Shown piece by piece: positions 1 through 13,768 of a stretch of 64,000 nt of DNA; position 1 is the stretch's first letter; each line of letters opens with the position of its first letter. Source of the DNA: JADLHS01 sp020848635 (GTDB lineage: Bacteria; Verrucomicrobiota; Verrucomicrobiia; Limisphaerales; JADLHS01); assembly GCA_037044975.1 (NCBI GenBank), contig JBAOIL010000039.1:62001-126000 (forward strand), read 5' to 3'. The translations under genes and the position numbers were made by a program. The notes below the pieces were generated by a model. It was not told the origin of the DNA, did not search any database, and saw nothing but the letters and a program-made list of their open reading frames with translations.

Positions 1-659
1 CATCCATATACCACAGAATAAGATCAATAAAGCGTGTATCAAACTCATACTTATAAAAAGTAGTGCTTTTGTTCAGCATCAGCGCGTAATTTTTAAACAG
101 CGAGGCAAGGAAGAACTTCACGGTTTCGTTCACTATCCCCTGGTAACACTCTGCATTTTCCCGGGCGTCATTGGGCAGCCTTCGGTTCACAAAAATGCTC
201 CGCGCACTCTCCAGGCGCAGCCTGTTTAAGTAGTCGGTTTCATTCCTGGGCTCCCCATTGCTTCCGGCGGCTGATTCTGCAGCCTTACGGTACTTCCGCC
301 TGAACATATCATCCATGCTCTTTGCGGGCAGCGCCTCCATCAGGTACAGCTCCCCAGAAAATTTATCCGCAGTAAATGCTTCTATTGATATGAATTTCTC
401 TGTGAGGCTCATGAGGTCACTGGTAAGATTGCGCATGCGTGTATCACTGTAAGGCTTGCCGGGGTACATCCTTTGGTAAATGGTCTCTTTTAAAGGCACG
501 GGATCTTTAAAATCAGGGTAGTACGGCACAAGCTCATTGTACAGCCGTGTAACATATTTTCTGCCGGTTATGGTATGGCGAGCATAGGAAATCACCCAGC
601 CTTTTGAGCTCATCCCTGCTCAGCTTCCCCAGCAGATCCGTTAACTTATGGCTTATCAT
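1..659 (-). CDS. Hypothetical protein, 5' part only, frameshifted
   Basis: The minus strand from an ATG at 659 reads through a conserved-looking N-terminal region (MISHKLTDLLGKLSRDELKR, then a DFL-SPYHN-type motif) and breaks at about 552-565. There the frame changes and continues as a long Leu/Tyr-rich helical stretch (KYVTRLYNELVPYYPDF, YPGKPYSDTRMRNL) to the window edge, so the C-terminus is missing. The pattern recalls uncharacterised helical proteins of Bacteroidetes/Ignavibacteria; I do not know a function. No other gene lies between it and the edge. The shift lies beside a run of A/T and could be a sequencing error. The start has no upstream in-frame competitor that I can see. Confidence 0.5.
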
Positions 660-864
660 AATAAACCACTATCATAATTTTTCAAAGTTTTCTTATATCT
701 TGTTTTTTCTCTTTTTCCGCCTTTGAAAATTGCCGTTAAGAAATTATTTGAGCAGATGTAACACGGGAAAAGCTGTTTGAATCCGGCAACTGCCGGATGA
801 GTTTATTTTCCCGTAAAGCGAAAATAATTTCAGGCAATTTTCAGCAGCGGGCGATTTTTCTTTG

Positions 865-899
865 GTTACTTTCTTTTGATCGCTGCAAAAGAAAGTAAC
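865..899. repeat. Perfect 14-bp inverted repeat (hairpin)
   Basis: GTTACTTTCTTTTG and its exact complement CAAAAGAAAGTAAC are separated by 7 bases. It could be a bidirectional terminator or a copy of an intergenic repeat; there is no clean T-tail to decide. Confidence 0.6.
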
Positions 900-924
900 A
901 TAACCACCTTAAAGTTTATATTAA

Positions 925-1037
925 TTCAGACCCCCTCGCCCGGCATATGCCGGACACTCCCCTTTAAAAAGGGGGAGACGTGCATTATTCTTAAAACTTA
1001 TTCAGACCCCTCACCCTTCAAGGACACTCCCCTTAAG
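925..1037. repeat. Two imperfect copies of a short direct repeat
   Basis: Both copies begin TTCAGACCCC, continue with a TC(A/G)CCC segment, and end with GGACACTCCCCTT (925-970 and 1001-1037). The first has an extra small palindrome, CCGGCATATGCCGG, in the middle. It looks like a dispersed intergenic repeat of this genome. Confidence 0.55.
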
Positions 1038-1349
1038 AATAGTAAATACCTGAAAATAGATAATAAAAATACAAATTTTGGTAAATATTTCTGAAATTTA
1101 CATATTTTAGCAGTTTCTATATATATTACTGAAGATACAAATATACTTATTTTTCTTTGATTTCCCGCCTTTTTGAACATAACTTTACAGCAGAAATTTT
1201 ATCGGAAAGGGGCAATTTCCGGAACATGAAAACCAGAAAAATCTATACAAGGCAGGCTCAACAGGTCTATTGCATACTTGCACGGAATTGCCCCGGTGAC
1301 CTTTTGCAGTATCCTGCCTTTTATTTTCTTTTTTAAGGAGATTAGTAAA

Positions 1350-3429
1350 ATGAAAATTTTCATTTCTGCATTGCTGGTGTTGGCTGCATCTTCTCTGTTT
1401 ACATCTGCCCAGGTTAGATGGGTAAAAAGATATGACGGCCCTGCGCACAACCTGGATTACGCTGAAGATATAAAAATTGATAACAACAAAGTTTATGTTG
1501 CGGGCTCATCATGGGGCATCAATACAAACACAGATTTTGCCGTCGTTAAATATGATCTTTCCTCGGGCTCACAGGAGTGGGTTTACCGCTACAACTCCCC
1601 CGATAGCGGCTCTGATAATGCCCAGTCACTGGTGTTTGATAACCAGGGCAACCTCTACGTTACAGGGATGGTACATCACTCAACATCTTCCGGGGTTGAT
1701 ATCTTTACTGTCAGCTTAACGCCAACGGGCGGCGTACGGTGGATAAAAGAATTCACTGGTTCGGGCAACAGGCCCGACCAGGGGTTAAGAATAATGTGTG
1801 ATAACAGCCGTAATGTTTATGTGATGGGCACTACAACAACAACATCGGGTGATTTTAATATTATTGTTATAAAGTATAGTGAGCTTGGCAATCTCATCTG
1901 GCAAAGAGAGTACCTCTCGGCCCAGGACCAGCTCCCAAAAGACATGTATGTTGATAAAGCTACGGGCGAAGTTTTTGTAACAGGCTATACCGGCAACACT
2001 AACCCTGATTACCTTAACATTCATGATAAGCTCCACGGGTTCAATGGGCTGGGTAAGGCTTTATGGCGGCAGCCTGCAGGATATATCAAGCTCTGTAGGG
2101 CATGACCCGCGAACAGGTGATATTTATCGTCACCGGGCAAACCGAAGCTATTGGCACAGGTGTTGCAATGACAACCGTGCGCTACTCCAGAAACGGGAAC
2201 GAGCTGTGGCATTACACATATAACTCGCCTGTATCAGGTGGTAATGCTTATGGCAGTGATGTTGAGTCGATTGGAAGATTAATATATATTTCAGGTTACA
2301 GCAACGAAGAAAACACCCAGCAGTCAGAAGGCATCATCGTGGGAATTGATTCTGCCGGCGCATTCAGATGGAAAACTTCCTATGCGGCCAGGTTTGGTAA
2401 TTTCACCTCACAGAATACGCCATCTGATATGAAGGTAGATAAGTTCGGCAGGGCGTATGTGTCAGCAACAGCAAAAGATTCCGCCTTTGGCATTGGGAAT
2501 AACTTTATGCTCATAATTGCAGATGCCTTTGGCAATGCTTATGTAAGCACATATAACAGCACATTCAGTGATTTCACAAGCGCAGTTGCAATATCAAACA
2601 GGTACACTGTTGTTACGGGTCATAGTGATACAACGGGTCAGTCATCTGATATGTTAACAACAGCGTTCGGATACGGTTCGGGAATGTTCAGAAATATCAG
2701 GCATAAATCAATTGATCCGTTCGGTTTAAGAACCGATACTTTTGGGACCCGTAATTGTTCCCGGAAATTATGGTGACGCTTTCCCTTTAATGAAAGTTAC
2801 ACTTACGATTGATACTCTGCTTTTTCCTGTAACAGGTGACCTGGAAATATATCTTGTTCATAATAACATCAGGGATACTGTTATCTTTCATAACGGCGGC
2901 ACTGGCAGTAATTTTATTGGTACAGAGCTTAATGACTCAGCCGTAACGCCCATCACCAGCGGCTCGGCTCCATTCACCGGTTCATACAGGCCATACAAGC
3001 CGCTTGCAGTGTTTAATGCTGCTGATGTAGAAGGTAACTGGATTCTTGAGATAAAGAACACGGGCAGCTCTACGGGTATGTTAAAAGGGTGGAGCCTTTA
3101 TTTTGATATTGATGAGAGCACTATCGGTATCCAGCCTGTTTCAAATACAGTACCCGGTAAATTTTCGCTCACCCAAAATTACCCGAATCCATTTAACCCT
3201 GCAACAACGATACAGTTCGGTATTCCAAAAAACATCTTCTAATGTGCTAACAACACTTGATGTGTATGATATCACCGGCCGCCGTATAACGCAGCTTGTT
3301 AACGCAACGATTATACCCGGCACATATAAAGTAAATTTTGATGGCAGTAATTATTCTTCAGGAATATATTTTTATACATTAAGCTCCGGTAACTACAAAG
3401 AAACAAAGAAGATGGTGCTGGTGAAGTGA
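1350..3429 (+). CDS. Secreted beta-propeller protein with P-domain and T9SS sorting tail (frameshifted)
   Basis: ATG at 1350 follows AAGGAG and opens a signal peptide (MKIFISALLVLAASSLFTSAQ). Six or more propeller-like repeats follow (pattern VYV.G......D..V.KY...G...W...Y), typical of SBBP/NHL-like secreted propellers. At about 2750-3120 comes a jelly-roll segment resembling the proprotein convertase P-domain (GNWILEIKNTGSSTGMLKGW). The end is a type A T9SS sorting domain (QNYPNPFNPATTIQF ... GIYFYTL ... KKMVLVK). The frame changes near 2022, 2120, 2745 and 3235, yet every piece continues the same protein, so errors or recent decay broke one gene of about 690 codons. It is probably exported through the outer membrane and held or released at the surface. 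The exact ligand is unknown. Confidence 0.75.
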
Positions 3430-3463
3430 AGTCAAATGAAAACAAGCTTGCTTTAAAATAAAA

Positions 3464-3497
3464 AAACTCCAACCGGTATAGATCCGGTTGGAGTTTA
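3464..3497. terminator. Bidirectional rho-independent terminator
   Basis: A 12-bp perfect stem (AACTCCAACCGG / CCGGTTGGAGTT) with a short loop is flanked by A and T runs. It lies between the convergent propeller gene and the minus-strand HTH-repeat gene and can serve both. Confidence 0.85.
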
Positions 3498-3519
3498 AAA
3501 TATTGCGCAGTGCCTTAGC

Positions 3520-4260
3520 TTATTTTGTTTTTTTTCTTGTTACCCCAAGGAGTCCTGCGCGCGTTATGACCGATTCATAACTTCTCTTCAGCTTTTCAGC
3601 TATCTCTTTTGCCGGTAATTTTCCGTAGTTCCGGCGCAGGTATTCATTATCGGATTCACTCCATTTAACCGGCGCACCGCGCATCCTTAAGCCAAGCCTG
3701 ATGGCTTTTTTAAAAACCGATACTGTTGTCATGCCAAGTGTTTCGGCAATTTCGCGGTATGTTTTCTTTTTATAATTTTTCTTTAAGAATTTGGTATCTT
3801 CTACACTCCAGAAGCCCGGCGCTCCGGGTCTTTTTAATCCCATCTTCCATGCCTGGTGATGCACTGCTGAGAGCGTTTTGTTCAGTCTGCGGGCAGCTTC
3901 CTCACGAGAAATGTTCTTATCTTCCCATAATTTCTTCAGCAGCTCCCTGTCTTTTGGCGGCCATTTTGTTGGGGTCGGAATGTGAATACCAAGCTGCCTC
4001 GCCTTCCCTGAAACAGATTGCTGGCTGCGCTTCAGTGAGCGCGCAATGGATGCCAGCGGCTTGCTGTTGTAATTTTTAATAATATAGTTTACCTCAAACT
4101 GATTCCACCGCCGTACGGCAGCTGAAGTTATTCCTAAAGAGTTTGCCTTTATTACCACAGAGGTTACCGGGTGACCGGTTTTTTTGGCAACATACTTCGC
4201 TCCTTTTTGGGAATAATTTCTTTTGAGGATGCCGAGGTGAGGTTTAGTCCATCGATTCAT
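3520..4260 (-). CDS. Tandem Myb/SANT-like helix-turn-helix repeat protein
   Basis: This 246-residue basic protein has about five repeats of 45-50 residues. Each starts with W (MNRWTKPHL, RRWNQFEV, TKWPPKDRE, GFWSVEDTK, VKWSESDNE), has a central (K/R)(N/K)Y or LW helix, and ends in a recognition-helix pattern (IA..L.RS..SV..KA..LGI). Single units of this type occur in GcrA-like and Myb-like bacterial DNA-binding proteins; five in one chain is unusual. No other domain, signal or membrane segment is visible. The protein probably binds an extended or repeated DNA site. It stands alone, convergent with the propeller gene and upstream of the rRNA operon's 3' end on the same strand. The target is unknown. 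Confidence 0.7.
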   Translation of the reverse strand: MNRWTKPHLGILKRNYSQKGAKYVAKKTGHPVTSVVIKANSLGITSAAVRRWNQFEVNYIIKNYNSKPLASIARSLKRSQQSVSGKARQLGIHIPTPTKWPPKDRELLKKLWEDKNISREEAARRLNKTLSAVHHQAWKMGLKRPGAPGFWSVEDTKFLKKNYKKKTYREIAETLGMTTVSVFKKAIRLGLRMRGAPVKWSESDNEYLRRNYGKLPAKEIAEKLKRSYESVITRAGLLGVTRKKTK

Positions 4261-4559
4261 AATATTCTTTTTTGGGTTATATCGGTTATCATAAATATAT
4301 CATTCGTATTTTCATGATTCAGGAAAGTTCTCTCTTCGAAAATAATGAATTAATATCTTAGAAAATATAAAAAATCTCTGGTGATTGCTTAACTGAGTTT
4401 TAAAATAATCCCCCAGCAGACTTGTGTTCAGGGTGAATGTGTCAGGCTCCCAAGGAGTAAATTAAGCCACTGCCGCCTGCAAAAGCAAGAGCCACTTTGT
4501 GTTCCTCTGAGCCTTTGAGCCTTTGAGTCTTTGAGTCTAGCCTTTGCTTTTTATATAAT
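4261..4559. other. Intergenic region with TTTGAG-rich repeat
   Basis: No gene seen. Around 4493-4545 there is a block CTTTGTGTTCCTCT followed by several TTTGAG(C/T) units. The same words occur in reverse complement near 10,741-10,800, so this is a member of a dispersed intergenic repeat. Confidence 0.5.
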
Positions 4560-4596
4560 AAAAAAACCGGTCAACATTTCTGTTAACCGGTTTTAA
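4560..4596 (-). terminator. rRNA operon terminator
   Basis: On the minus strand, directly after 5S rRNA, AAAACCGGTTAAC pairs with the complementary arm GTTGACCGGTTTT across a short loop, followed by T residues. The position fits the end of the ribosomal transcript. Confidence 0.85.
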
Positions 4597-4603
4597 AATA
4601 AAA

Positions 4604-4718
4604 TCTGGCGACGACCTACTCTCCCACAACCCTGCGGTAGTAGTACCATCGGCGAGGCGGAGCTTAACTTCTCTGTTCGAGATGGGAAGAGGTGTGACCC
4701 CCGCTCTATAATCACCAG
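4604..4718 (-). rRNA. rrf: 5S ribosomal RNA
   Basis: The minus strand begins CTGGTGATTATAGAGCGGGG and ends with the matching TCGCCAGA, giving about 115 nt. The internal GAACAGAGAAGTTAAGCTC-type block is the conserved 5S loop. It follows 23S rRNA in the operon and precedes the terminator. Confidence 0.92.
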
Positions 4719-4954
4719 AAAACCTGTATACATCAAGTGTGCGAGTGCGAAGTGTATCGAGTGCGGAGTAAGACTTTACTCTAAACACTCAATAGACTCT
4801 AAACACTCATCACTCGTAAAAAATCAAAAGTAAGTTTTTCCTGTAAATAAACCCCGCTTGCAATATGTTTTAATTGGATTGCGCCAACATTAAATATCAC
4901 ATAAGCGAATTTACCAATGCTAAATTCTATCTGATCGATAAAAATTTTAAGGTA

Positions 4955-7888
<2,934 letters not shown>

Positions 7889-8190
7889 CCAAAAATCTTT
7901 ATCGATACAGATAGAACTATTGGATTATGAATTAATCCAATGTCGCATCGATAAACTTGTTTATCTACGGAAAAACTTACTTTGTTAAAAGAACAACAAT
8001 CTATCCTCATACCCAATGTATTTCGGATTATCGCGAAGTAAAGAAAATGAAATCTTTTACTCCGAATTAAAAAACTAAATTGATGTTATAGAACGATTGA
8101 TACAATAAACGTGAAACGTGAAACTATTTTACAGCTAAACTCTTTTAATTTTGCATGGGATCCTTCGACTTCGTTCAGGATTTAATGAGT

Positions 8191-8262
8191 GGAGCCAATC
8201 GGGATCGAACCGATAACCTCCTGCTTGCAAGGCAGGTGCTCTCCCAGTTGAGCTATGGCCCC
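8191..8262 (-). tRNA. tRNA-Ala(TGC)
   Basis: The minus strand reads GGGGCCATAGCTCAACTGGG, then an anticodon loop CTTGCAA (anticodon TGC), then the T-arm GGTTCGATCCC and a closing GGCTCC. It sits in the 16S-23S spacer, 3' of tRNA-Ile, the usual arrangement. Confidence 0.93.
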
Positions 8263-8290
8263 AATGGACTGCAACACATTTGAAATAACG

Positions 8291-8364
<74 letters not shown>

Positions 8365-8495
8365 TGCTTGCATGGTTGAAATTGTAAAAATTAAGCTTTC
8401 ATGGAACGCGGCTTAAAAGCCTGTCCTGAAAGATATATATAAATAATTAAATGTGTGCGTAATATCTTCAAGAGAATTCATCAAATCGAATCTCT

Positions 8496-10015
<1,520 letters not shown>

Positions 10016-10197
10016 AAATTTATTTTTAATACTTTGGAGTTTGATTTTTTTTAAATCCGATAGCTCGGATTTTTTAGATGAAACTCAAGAAGAAATTACG
10101 CACACAAACTTATTATGTTTGCGTGTTAAAATTGTTGAAAGAACGTAATTATACTTAGTGTGATTGTTTTTGAATCAGGTATAATTAATCAGGGTTA

Positions 10198-10228
10198 CAA
10201 AATTACCTGTATTTCTTCTAAATGTCAA
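10198..10228 (-). promoter_or_regulatory. Probable rRNA operon promoter
   Basis: On the minus strand, TTGACA is followed 17 bases later by TAATTTTG, which matches the TAnnTTTG -7 element of Bacteroidetes-type housekeeping promoters. It lies about 180 bases upstream of 16S rRNA, a normal leader length. This is a pattern match only. Confidence 0.55.
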
Positions 10229-10641
10229 GGAACAAAACAGGTGAGAAGGGGTAATTGTTTTCTATTCATTACACTTATGTTAGCTATCTGTTAAGCATAT
10301 AATGCAGATAGCAAACCACTTTTTTTTAAAAAAAAGTTTAATTTTTTTTATTTTTTTCCAAAAAAAGTATTGACAAAACCAAAAGCCTGCGAAAACATCC
10401 CAAAAATGCGGTTTAAGTCTCAAAAATGCGGTTTTTGCGCTATAATCGCTAATTATCTTATAGGTAAGGGGCTTAGGTGGAGGGTTTGGGAAATAGGTAA
10501 ATGACCCCTCCCTAGCCCACACTCAGAAACAAGTCCTTCGTCCCAAAGGGGAGGGAATTTGAAACGATGACTGGCTAAAATGAAAAGTTGGTGAGTTGGG
10601 GGGGTGGGTTAGTAGGTGAGTGGGCGAGTTGGGGGGTATAG

Positions 10642-10669
10642 ATTACAGATTGCAGATTACAGATTGCAG
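10642..10669. repeat. Tandem repeat, two 14-bp units
   Basis: The unit ATTACAGATTGCAG occurs twice in perfect tandem, within low-complexity intergenic DNA. Confidence 0.7.
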
Positions 10670-10740
10670 GTGGGATAGGTGCAGAAGTGGAAGATGGGAA
10701 AAGCAATCCGATTAAAAAATTGAAAAATGCAAAAAAGACA

Positions 10741-11019
10741 GCCACAAAGACTCAAAGACTCTAACTTTCATAAAACGAAAGTCAAGAGGAACACAAAGTA
10801 ATATTTACAAGCCTTATTTACCAAACGGAAATGAGATTTTCATATACCGGCTTTTTCCTTCCTTCATCTTCTGAGAAGGGGATGGAGATTGCATCGGGTT
10901 TATGAAAAATTACGATTAATGGTTTAATTTTGGGGATTATGATAATCTTCATGGGGGCTTTGAGTTCTTGTGGTATTATATGTTTTATGCTTTTCTTTGT
11001 GACTTTGAGTCTTTGTGGC
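10741..11019. repeat. Inverted copies of a dispersed intergenic repeat
   Basis: GCCACAAAGACTCAAAG at 10,741 is matched in reverse complement by CTTTGAGTCTTTGTGGC at 11,003-11,019. The neighbouring AGAGGAACACAAAG (10,785-10,798) is the reverse complement of CTTTGTGTTCCTCT at about 4495. The same words thus occur at three places in the AT-rich part. Confidence 0.6.
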
Positions 11020-11372
11020 AGATCTGTAGTTTTTGATTCTAAAAAAGTATCATCACATGATACACATAAGTGCTATTGGCATAGGTATATTTGTTTTAAC
11101 GTGAAACGTGAGAAGTCAGACGTGAAACGACATCCCGCTAAGCAGAAGCGCGGGACCAGCTCCAAAGGAGTCCCTTTGGGACAAAAAACGCTGGAATGAC
11201 AAATATCAAATGTCAGCGAATAACAAAATATCTCTCATTACCAAGAAACTCTTACAATAATGTCATAACAGATTAGAAACAGGGGGAACCGAATGAGATC
11301 CTTCCTCCACTCCAGCGGATTAAGGCGTGGCAACGCGAATGGATCCTTCGTACGCTTCGCTCATCAGGATTA

Positions 11373-11822
11373 ATGCTTATGAAACAATTTAATAAAGAAC
11401 TGCATGAAGATATAATGCTCCTGAAGACACTTCATGCGAATAAAGATAAGACGGAATTCAATATCCTTAAGGCTGAAATAATGCAGAAGCATAAGATCAG
11501 CAAGGCGACTGTTTACCGCGAGATGAAAAAAGAATCACCGGGGGAGTATAAGATACCGAATTACAATCCACCGAAGATGGATATACGCATGCCGGAAATT
11601 TTAATGGTGCGCGAGCTGCTGATTGCCGGCAGGCAGGCGACTGAAATAATTAAAATTATTGGTAAGGAGCTTGACATGCATTATACCTGGGACAAGATTT
11701 GATGCTGCACGGAAACTTGGCGAGGAGGAGCCTGATGAAAAAGAGTGGGACCCGAAGAAAACCGCATTTGCAAGGAACGGTCACTGGTTCTTCACCAATT
11801 TATTTGACCTGCAGTACATGGC
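11373..11822 (+). CDS. HTH-type protein, frameshifted and cut off by the junction
   Basis: ATG at 11,373 (or 11,379) opens a Lys-rich helical protein (MKQFNKELHEDIMLLKTLHA) with a helix-turn-helix-like segment (HKISKATVYREMKKE, about residues 46-60). The frame closes at 11,702, but the next frame continues plausibly (RFDAARKLGEEEPDEKEW ... HWFFTNLFDLQYM) until the composition changes at about 11,820. The HTH resembles the DNA-reading helix of small regulators or transposase subunits; no more can be said. It probably lost its 3' end at the assembly junction. Confidence 0.45.
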
Positions 11823-11850
11823 TCCCGGGACCTACCAGCCGATGTTCTAC
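11800..11850. other. Composition breakpoint / probable chimeric junction
   Basis: Upstream DNA is AT-rich with Ignavibacteria-like genes; downstream DNA is GC-rich and Verrucomicrobia-like. The change happens inside an open frame: an unrelated protein runs directly into the middle of an aminotransferase (FYANKCITTGEGGM). No IS end, tRNA or repeat marks the site. Confidence 0.7.
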
Positions 11851-12671
11851 GCCAACAAGTGCATCACCACCGGCGAGGGTGGGATGGCCTGCACGCAGCG
11901 GGATGATTATGCGGAGCGGATGCGGATCATGTCGTTGCACGGCATCTCCAAGGATGCCTGGAAACGGTTCACCGCCCAGGGCTCTGGTATTACGAGATCG
12001 TCGCCCCCGGGTTCAAATATAATCTTACGGATATAGCCGCCGCTATCGGGATTCACCAGTTGCGCCGGGCGGACGAGTTGCATCGCAAGCGGACGCAATG
12101 GGCGGGGCGGTATTCGGCGTTGTTGGCCGACGTTGCAGAATTGATCCTGCCGACGCAGCAGCCGGATCGTATTCACTCGTGGCACTTGTATTCCATCCGG
12201 CTCAAGTTGGACCGGCTTCAGATCAATCGCGCCGAGGCCATTGATGCGCTCAAACTGGCGGGCATCACCACCAGCGTGCATTGGATGCCGCTGCATCAGC
12301 ATCCGTATTACCGTGAAAAGTATGGATACCAGCCGGACGATCTCCCGATGGCGGCCCGGCTTTATCCCGAGCTTATCACCCTGCCGCTCTATCCGGACAT
12401 GTCGGAAGCGGACGTCACCTACGCATGCGACACGTTGAAGCACATTATCGCGGCCAACCTGTGCGTGGGCCGCGGAGTCGATTCCGCCGCGGTAAAACGA
12501 ACAGCCGCGTGCAGGCCGCTTTGTGGCGTGCCGCCCGACCAAACCAGGCAGGGACGCGTTGCCTGGACGTCCCACAACAATAACCGATGTTCACCTGCCC
12601 GCTGTTTCCGCAGTCCTGCCTATTTCGCGGTTGGCTGTTCGGTTTTCAGCCAGCAGTCCGTGCTCCTCTAA
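11824..12671 (+). CDS. DegT/DnrJ/EryC1-family aminotransferase, 5' truncated, frameshifted
   Basis: PLP-dependent sugar aminotransferase of the polysaccharide type. The visible part starts at the region following the PLP-binding lysine (YANKCITTGEGGM, where K of ANK is the expected Schiff-base lysine). It continues with LHGISKDAWKR and, after a one-base shift near 11,985 (SWYYEIVAPGFKYNLTDIAA), through the usual C-terminal half (TDIAAAIGIHQL, SWHLYSIRL, SVHWMPLHQHPYYREKYGY, LPLYPDMSEADV). The N-terminal half is missing at the junction. The last 50 or so residues run into a GGGACGCG-type repeat and are unlike the family, so the true stop may have been lost. It probably makes an amino sugar for the exopolysaccharide built by the genes that follow. 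Confidence 0.8.
12547..12573. repeat. Short palindromic repeat (GGGACGCG...CGTCCC type)
   Basis: CAGGGACGCGTTGCCTGGACGTCCC forms an imperfect hairpin. A closely similar unit lies inside the DUF218 gene at 13,990-14,041. It overlaps the odd C-terminus of the aminotransferase. Confidence 0.55.
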
Positions 12672-12673
12672 AG

Positions 12674-13350
12674 ATGTCCAAACGATTGTTCGATCTATTC
12701 TCCTCGGTGGTCGGGGCTTCTGGTCTCTCAGTCCGTTGCTCTTGCTGTTGGCCGTATTGGTGAAAGCGTCCGATGGCGGGTCCGTTTTCTTCCGGCAACT
12801 CCGCATTGGCCAAGACGGAAGCCCGTTCCACATCGTCAAGTTTCGAACCATGGTTCAGAACGCGGAACAGTTCGGCCTGAGCGTGACCCGTGACGGCGAT
12901 GCACGCATAACGCGGGTCGGGCGGTTCTTGCGGAAAACAAAACTGGACGAGTTGCCACAACTCTGGAACGTGCTGGTGGGCGACATGAGCTTCGTCGGTC
13001 CACGCCCGGAGGTTGCCCGCTACGTCGAGCATTACACGGCGGAACAGAAGCGTGTCCTCACCCTCAAGCCGGGAATCACAGACCTCGCCACGCTGACATT
13101 TCGCCGCGAGGAAGAGCTGCTGAGGACGGCGGGCAGAAGACGGAGGACGGAGGACGGAGAGCGAGAAGCCGCCGATGTCGAAGCATTTTACATGGAACAC
13201 TGCGTGCCGCGCAAAATCGAACTGAACCTCGCCTACGCGGACACCGCCAATGTCTGGGAGGATCTCAAGATAATTCTCCGGACGTTGCGGCTCTTGCTGG
13301 GCACGGAGTTCAGAGGACAGAGCGCAAAGGACGGAGGAGAGCATGAGTGA
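12674..13350 (+). CDS. Undecaprenyl-phosphate sugar-1-phosphate transferase (initiating glycosyltransferase)
   Basis: Bacterial sugar transferase family (PF02397), which loads the first sugar phosphate on the lipid carrier at the inner membrane. ATG at 12,674 gives MSKRLFDLFSSVVG. A one-base loss in a G run near 12,712 shifts the frame, after which FWSLSPLLLLLAVLVK (membrane helix), GSVFFRQLRIGQDG, IVKFRTM and KTKLDELPQLWNVLVGDMS-FVGPRPE follow, the family hallmarks. Near the C-terminus a Gly/Arg/Asp-rich stretch coded by GGACGGAGGACGGA repeats (13,130-13,165) interrupts the usual EELL..DVEAFY sequence. The start lies 2 bases after the preceding stop and the end overlaps the next gene by 8 bases, so it is an operon member. 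Confidence 0.85.
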
Positions 13351-13726
13351 GCCAATACTATCGTTTCGAGATTTGCATGTTTACCAGGTGGCTTTTGAAC
13401 TGCAGCAGCGAATTTTCAAAACCTCGAAGTCCTTTCCGAAGGAAGAAACGTTTTCGCTGACTGACCAGATCCGGCGGGCCTCCCGGTCGGTGGGTGTGAA
13501 TATCGCCGAGGCATGGCAGAAACGGCGTTATTCGGCTCACTTTGTGAACAAACTGTCTGATGCCGATGGGGAACAGGCGGAGCGTCAACATTGGATTGCG
13601 ACCGCATTCGCCTGCAACTACATCTCGGAAACGGAGCAGAACTCCATGCTCTCCCAATGTGAGGACATCGGTCGAAAACTCGGCAAGATGATGGCCGAAC
13701 CTGAGAAGTGGTGTGCTCACCATTGA
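13343..13726 (+). CDS. Four-helix bundle protein (S23/IVS-type)
   Basis: This 127-residue protein matches the four-helix bundle family first seen as a product of 23S rRNA intervening sequences (TIGR02436-like). The hallmarks are FRDLHVYQVAFELQQRIF, FPKEETFSLTDQIRRASRSV and VNIAEAW, followed by helices ending in IGRKLGKMM. Members form pentameric bundles and are often found next to reverse transcriptases or in polysaccharide loci; the cellular role is mostly unknown. Here it overlaps the sugar transferase gene. The third helix is less conserved than usual. Confidence 0.75.
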   Translation: MSEPILSFRDLHVYQVAFELQQRIFKTSKSFPKEETFSLTDQIRRASRSVGVNIAEAWQKRRYSAHFVNKLSDADGEQAERQHWIATAFACNYISETEQNSMLSQCEDIGRKLGKMMAEPEKWCAHH

Positions 13727-13768
13727 TCCGTCATCCGTCCACTGTTCACCGTCATCCGTTCTCATTCC

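Larger units (their letters stand above)
660..1349. other. Intergenic region with inverted and direct repeats
   Basis: No convincing gene. It separates the divergent genes at 659 and 1350. It contains a perfect inverted repeat (865-899), two copies of a short direct repeat (925-970 and 1001-1037) and a ribosome binding site AAGGAG at about 1335 for the next gene. The rest is AT-rich. Confidence 0.6.
10229..11372. other. Long intergenic region rich in short repeats
   Basis: No convincing gene in about 1.1 kb. Homopolymer-rich AT DNA at 10,320-10,370 is followed by GT-rich low-complexity DNA (10,585-10,640). After that come a 2 x 14 bp tandem repeat (10,642-10,669), copies of the CTTTGTG/GAGTCTTTG dispersed repeat (10,741-10,800 and 10,996-11,019), GTGAAACGTGA words that also occur near 8110, and a TCCAAAGG/CCTTTGGGA palindrome near 11,161-11,181. 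Short open frames here have no protein-like composition. Confidence 0.55.

Noticed and set aside
10642..10669. Possible CRISPR-like short repeats
   Set aside because: Only two adjacent units of 14 bases with no spacers and no cas genes in the window.
10930..11199. Open frame of 89 codons upstream of the HTH-type gene
   Set aside because: It crosses the dispersed repeat and has Cys/Phe-rich, non-conserved composition; treated as chance.
13343..13726. Diversity-generating retroelement accessory protein (Avd) because of the four-helix bundle
   Set aside because: No reverse transcriptase, template repeat or variable repeat is nearby; the stand-alone S23-type family fits better.
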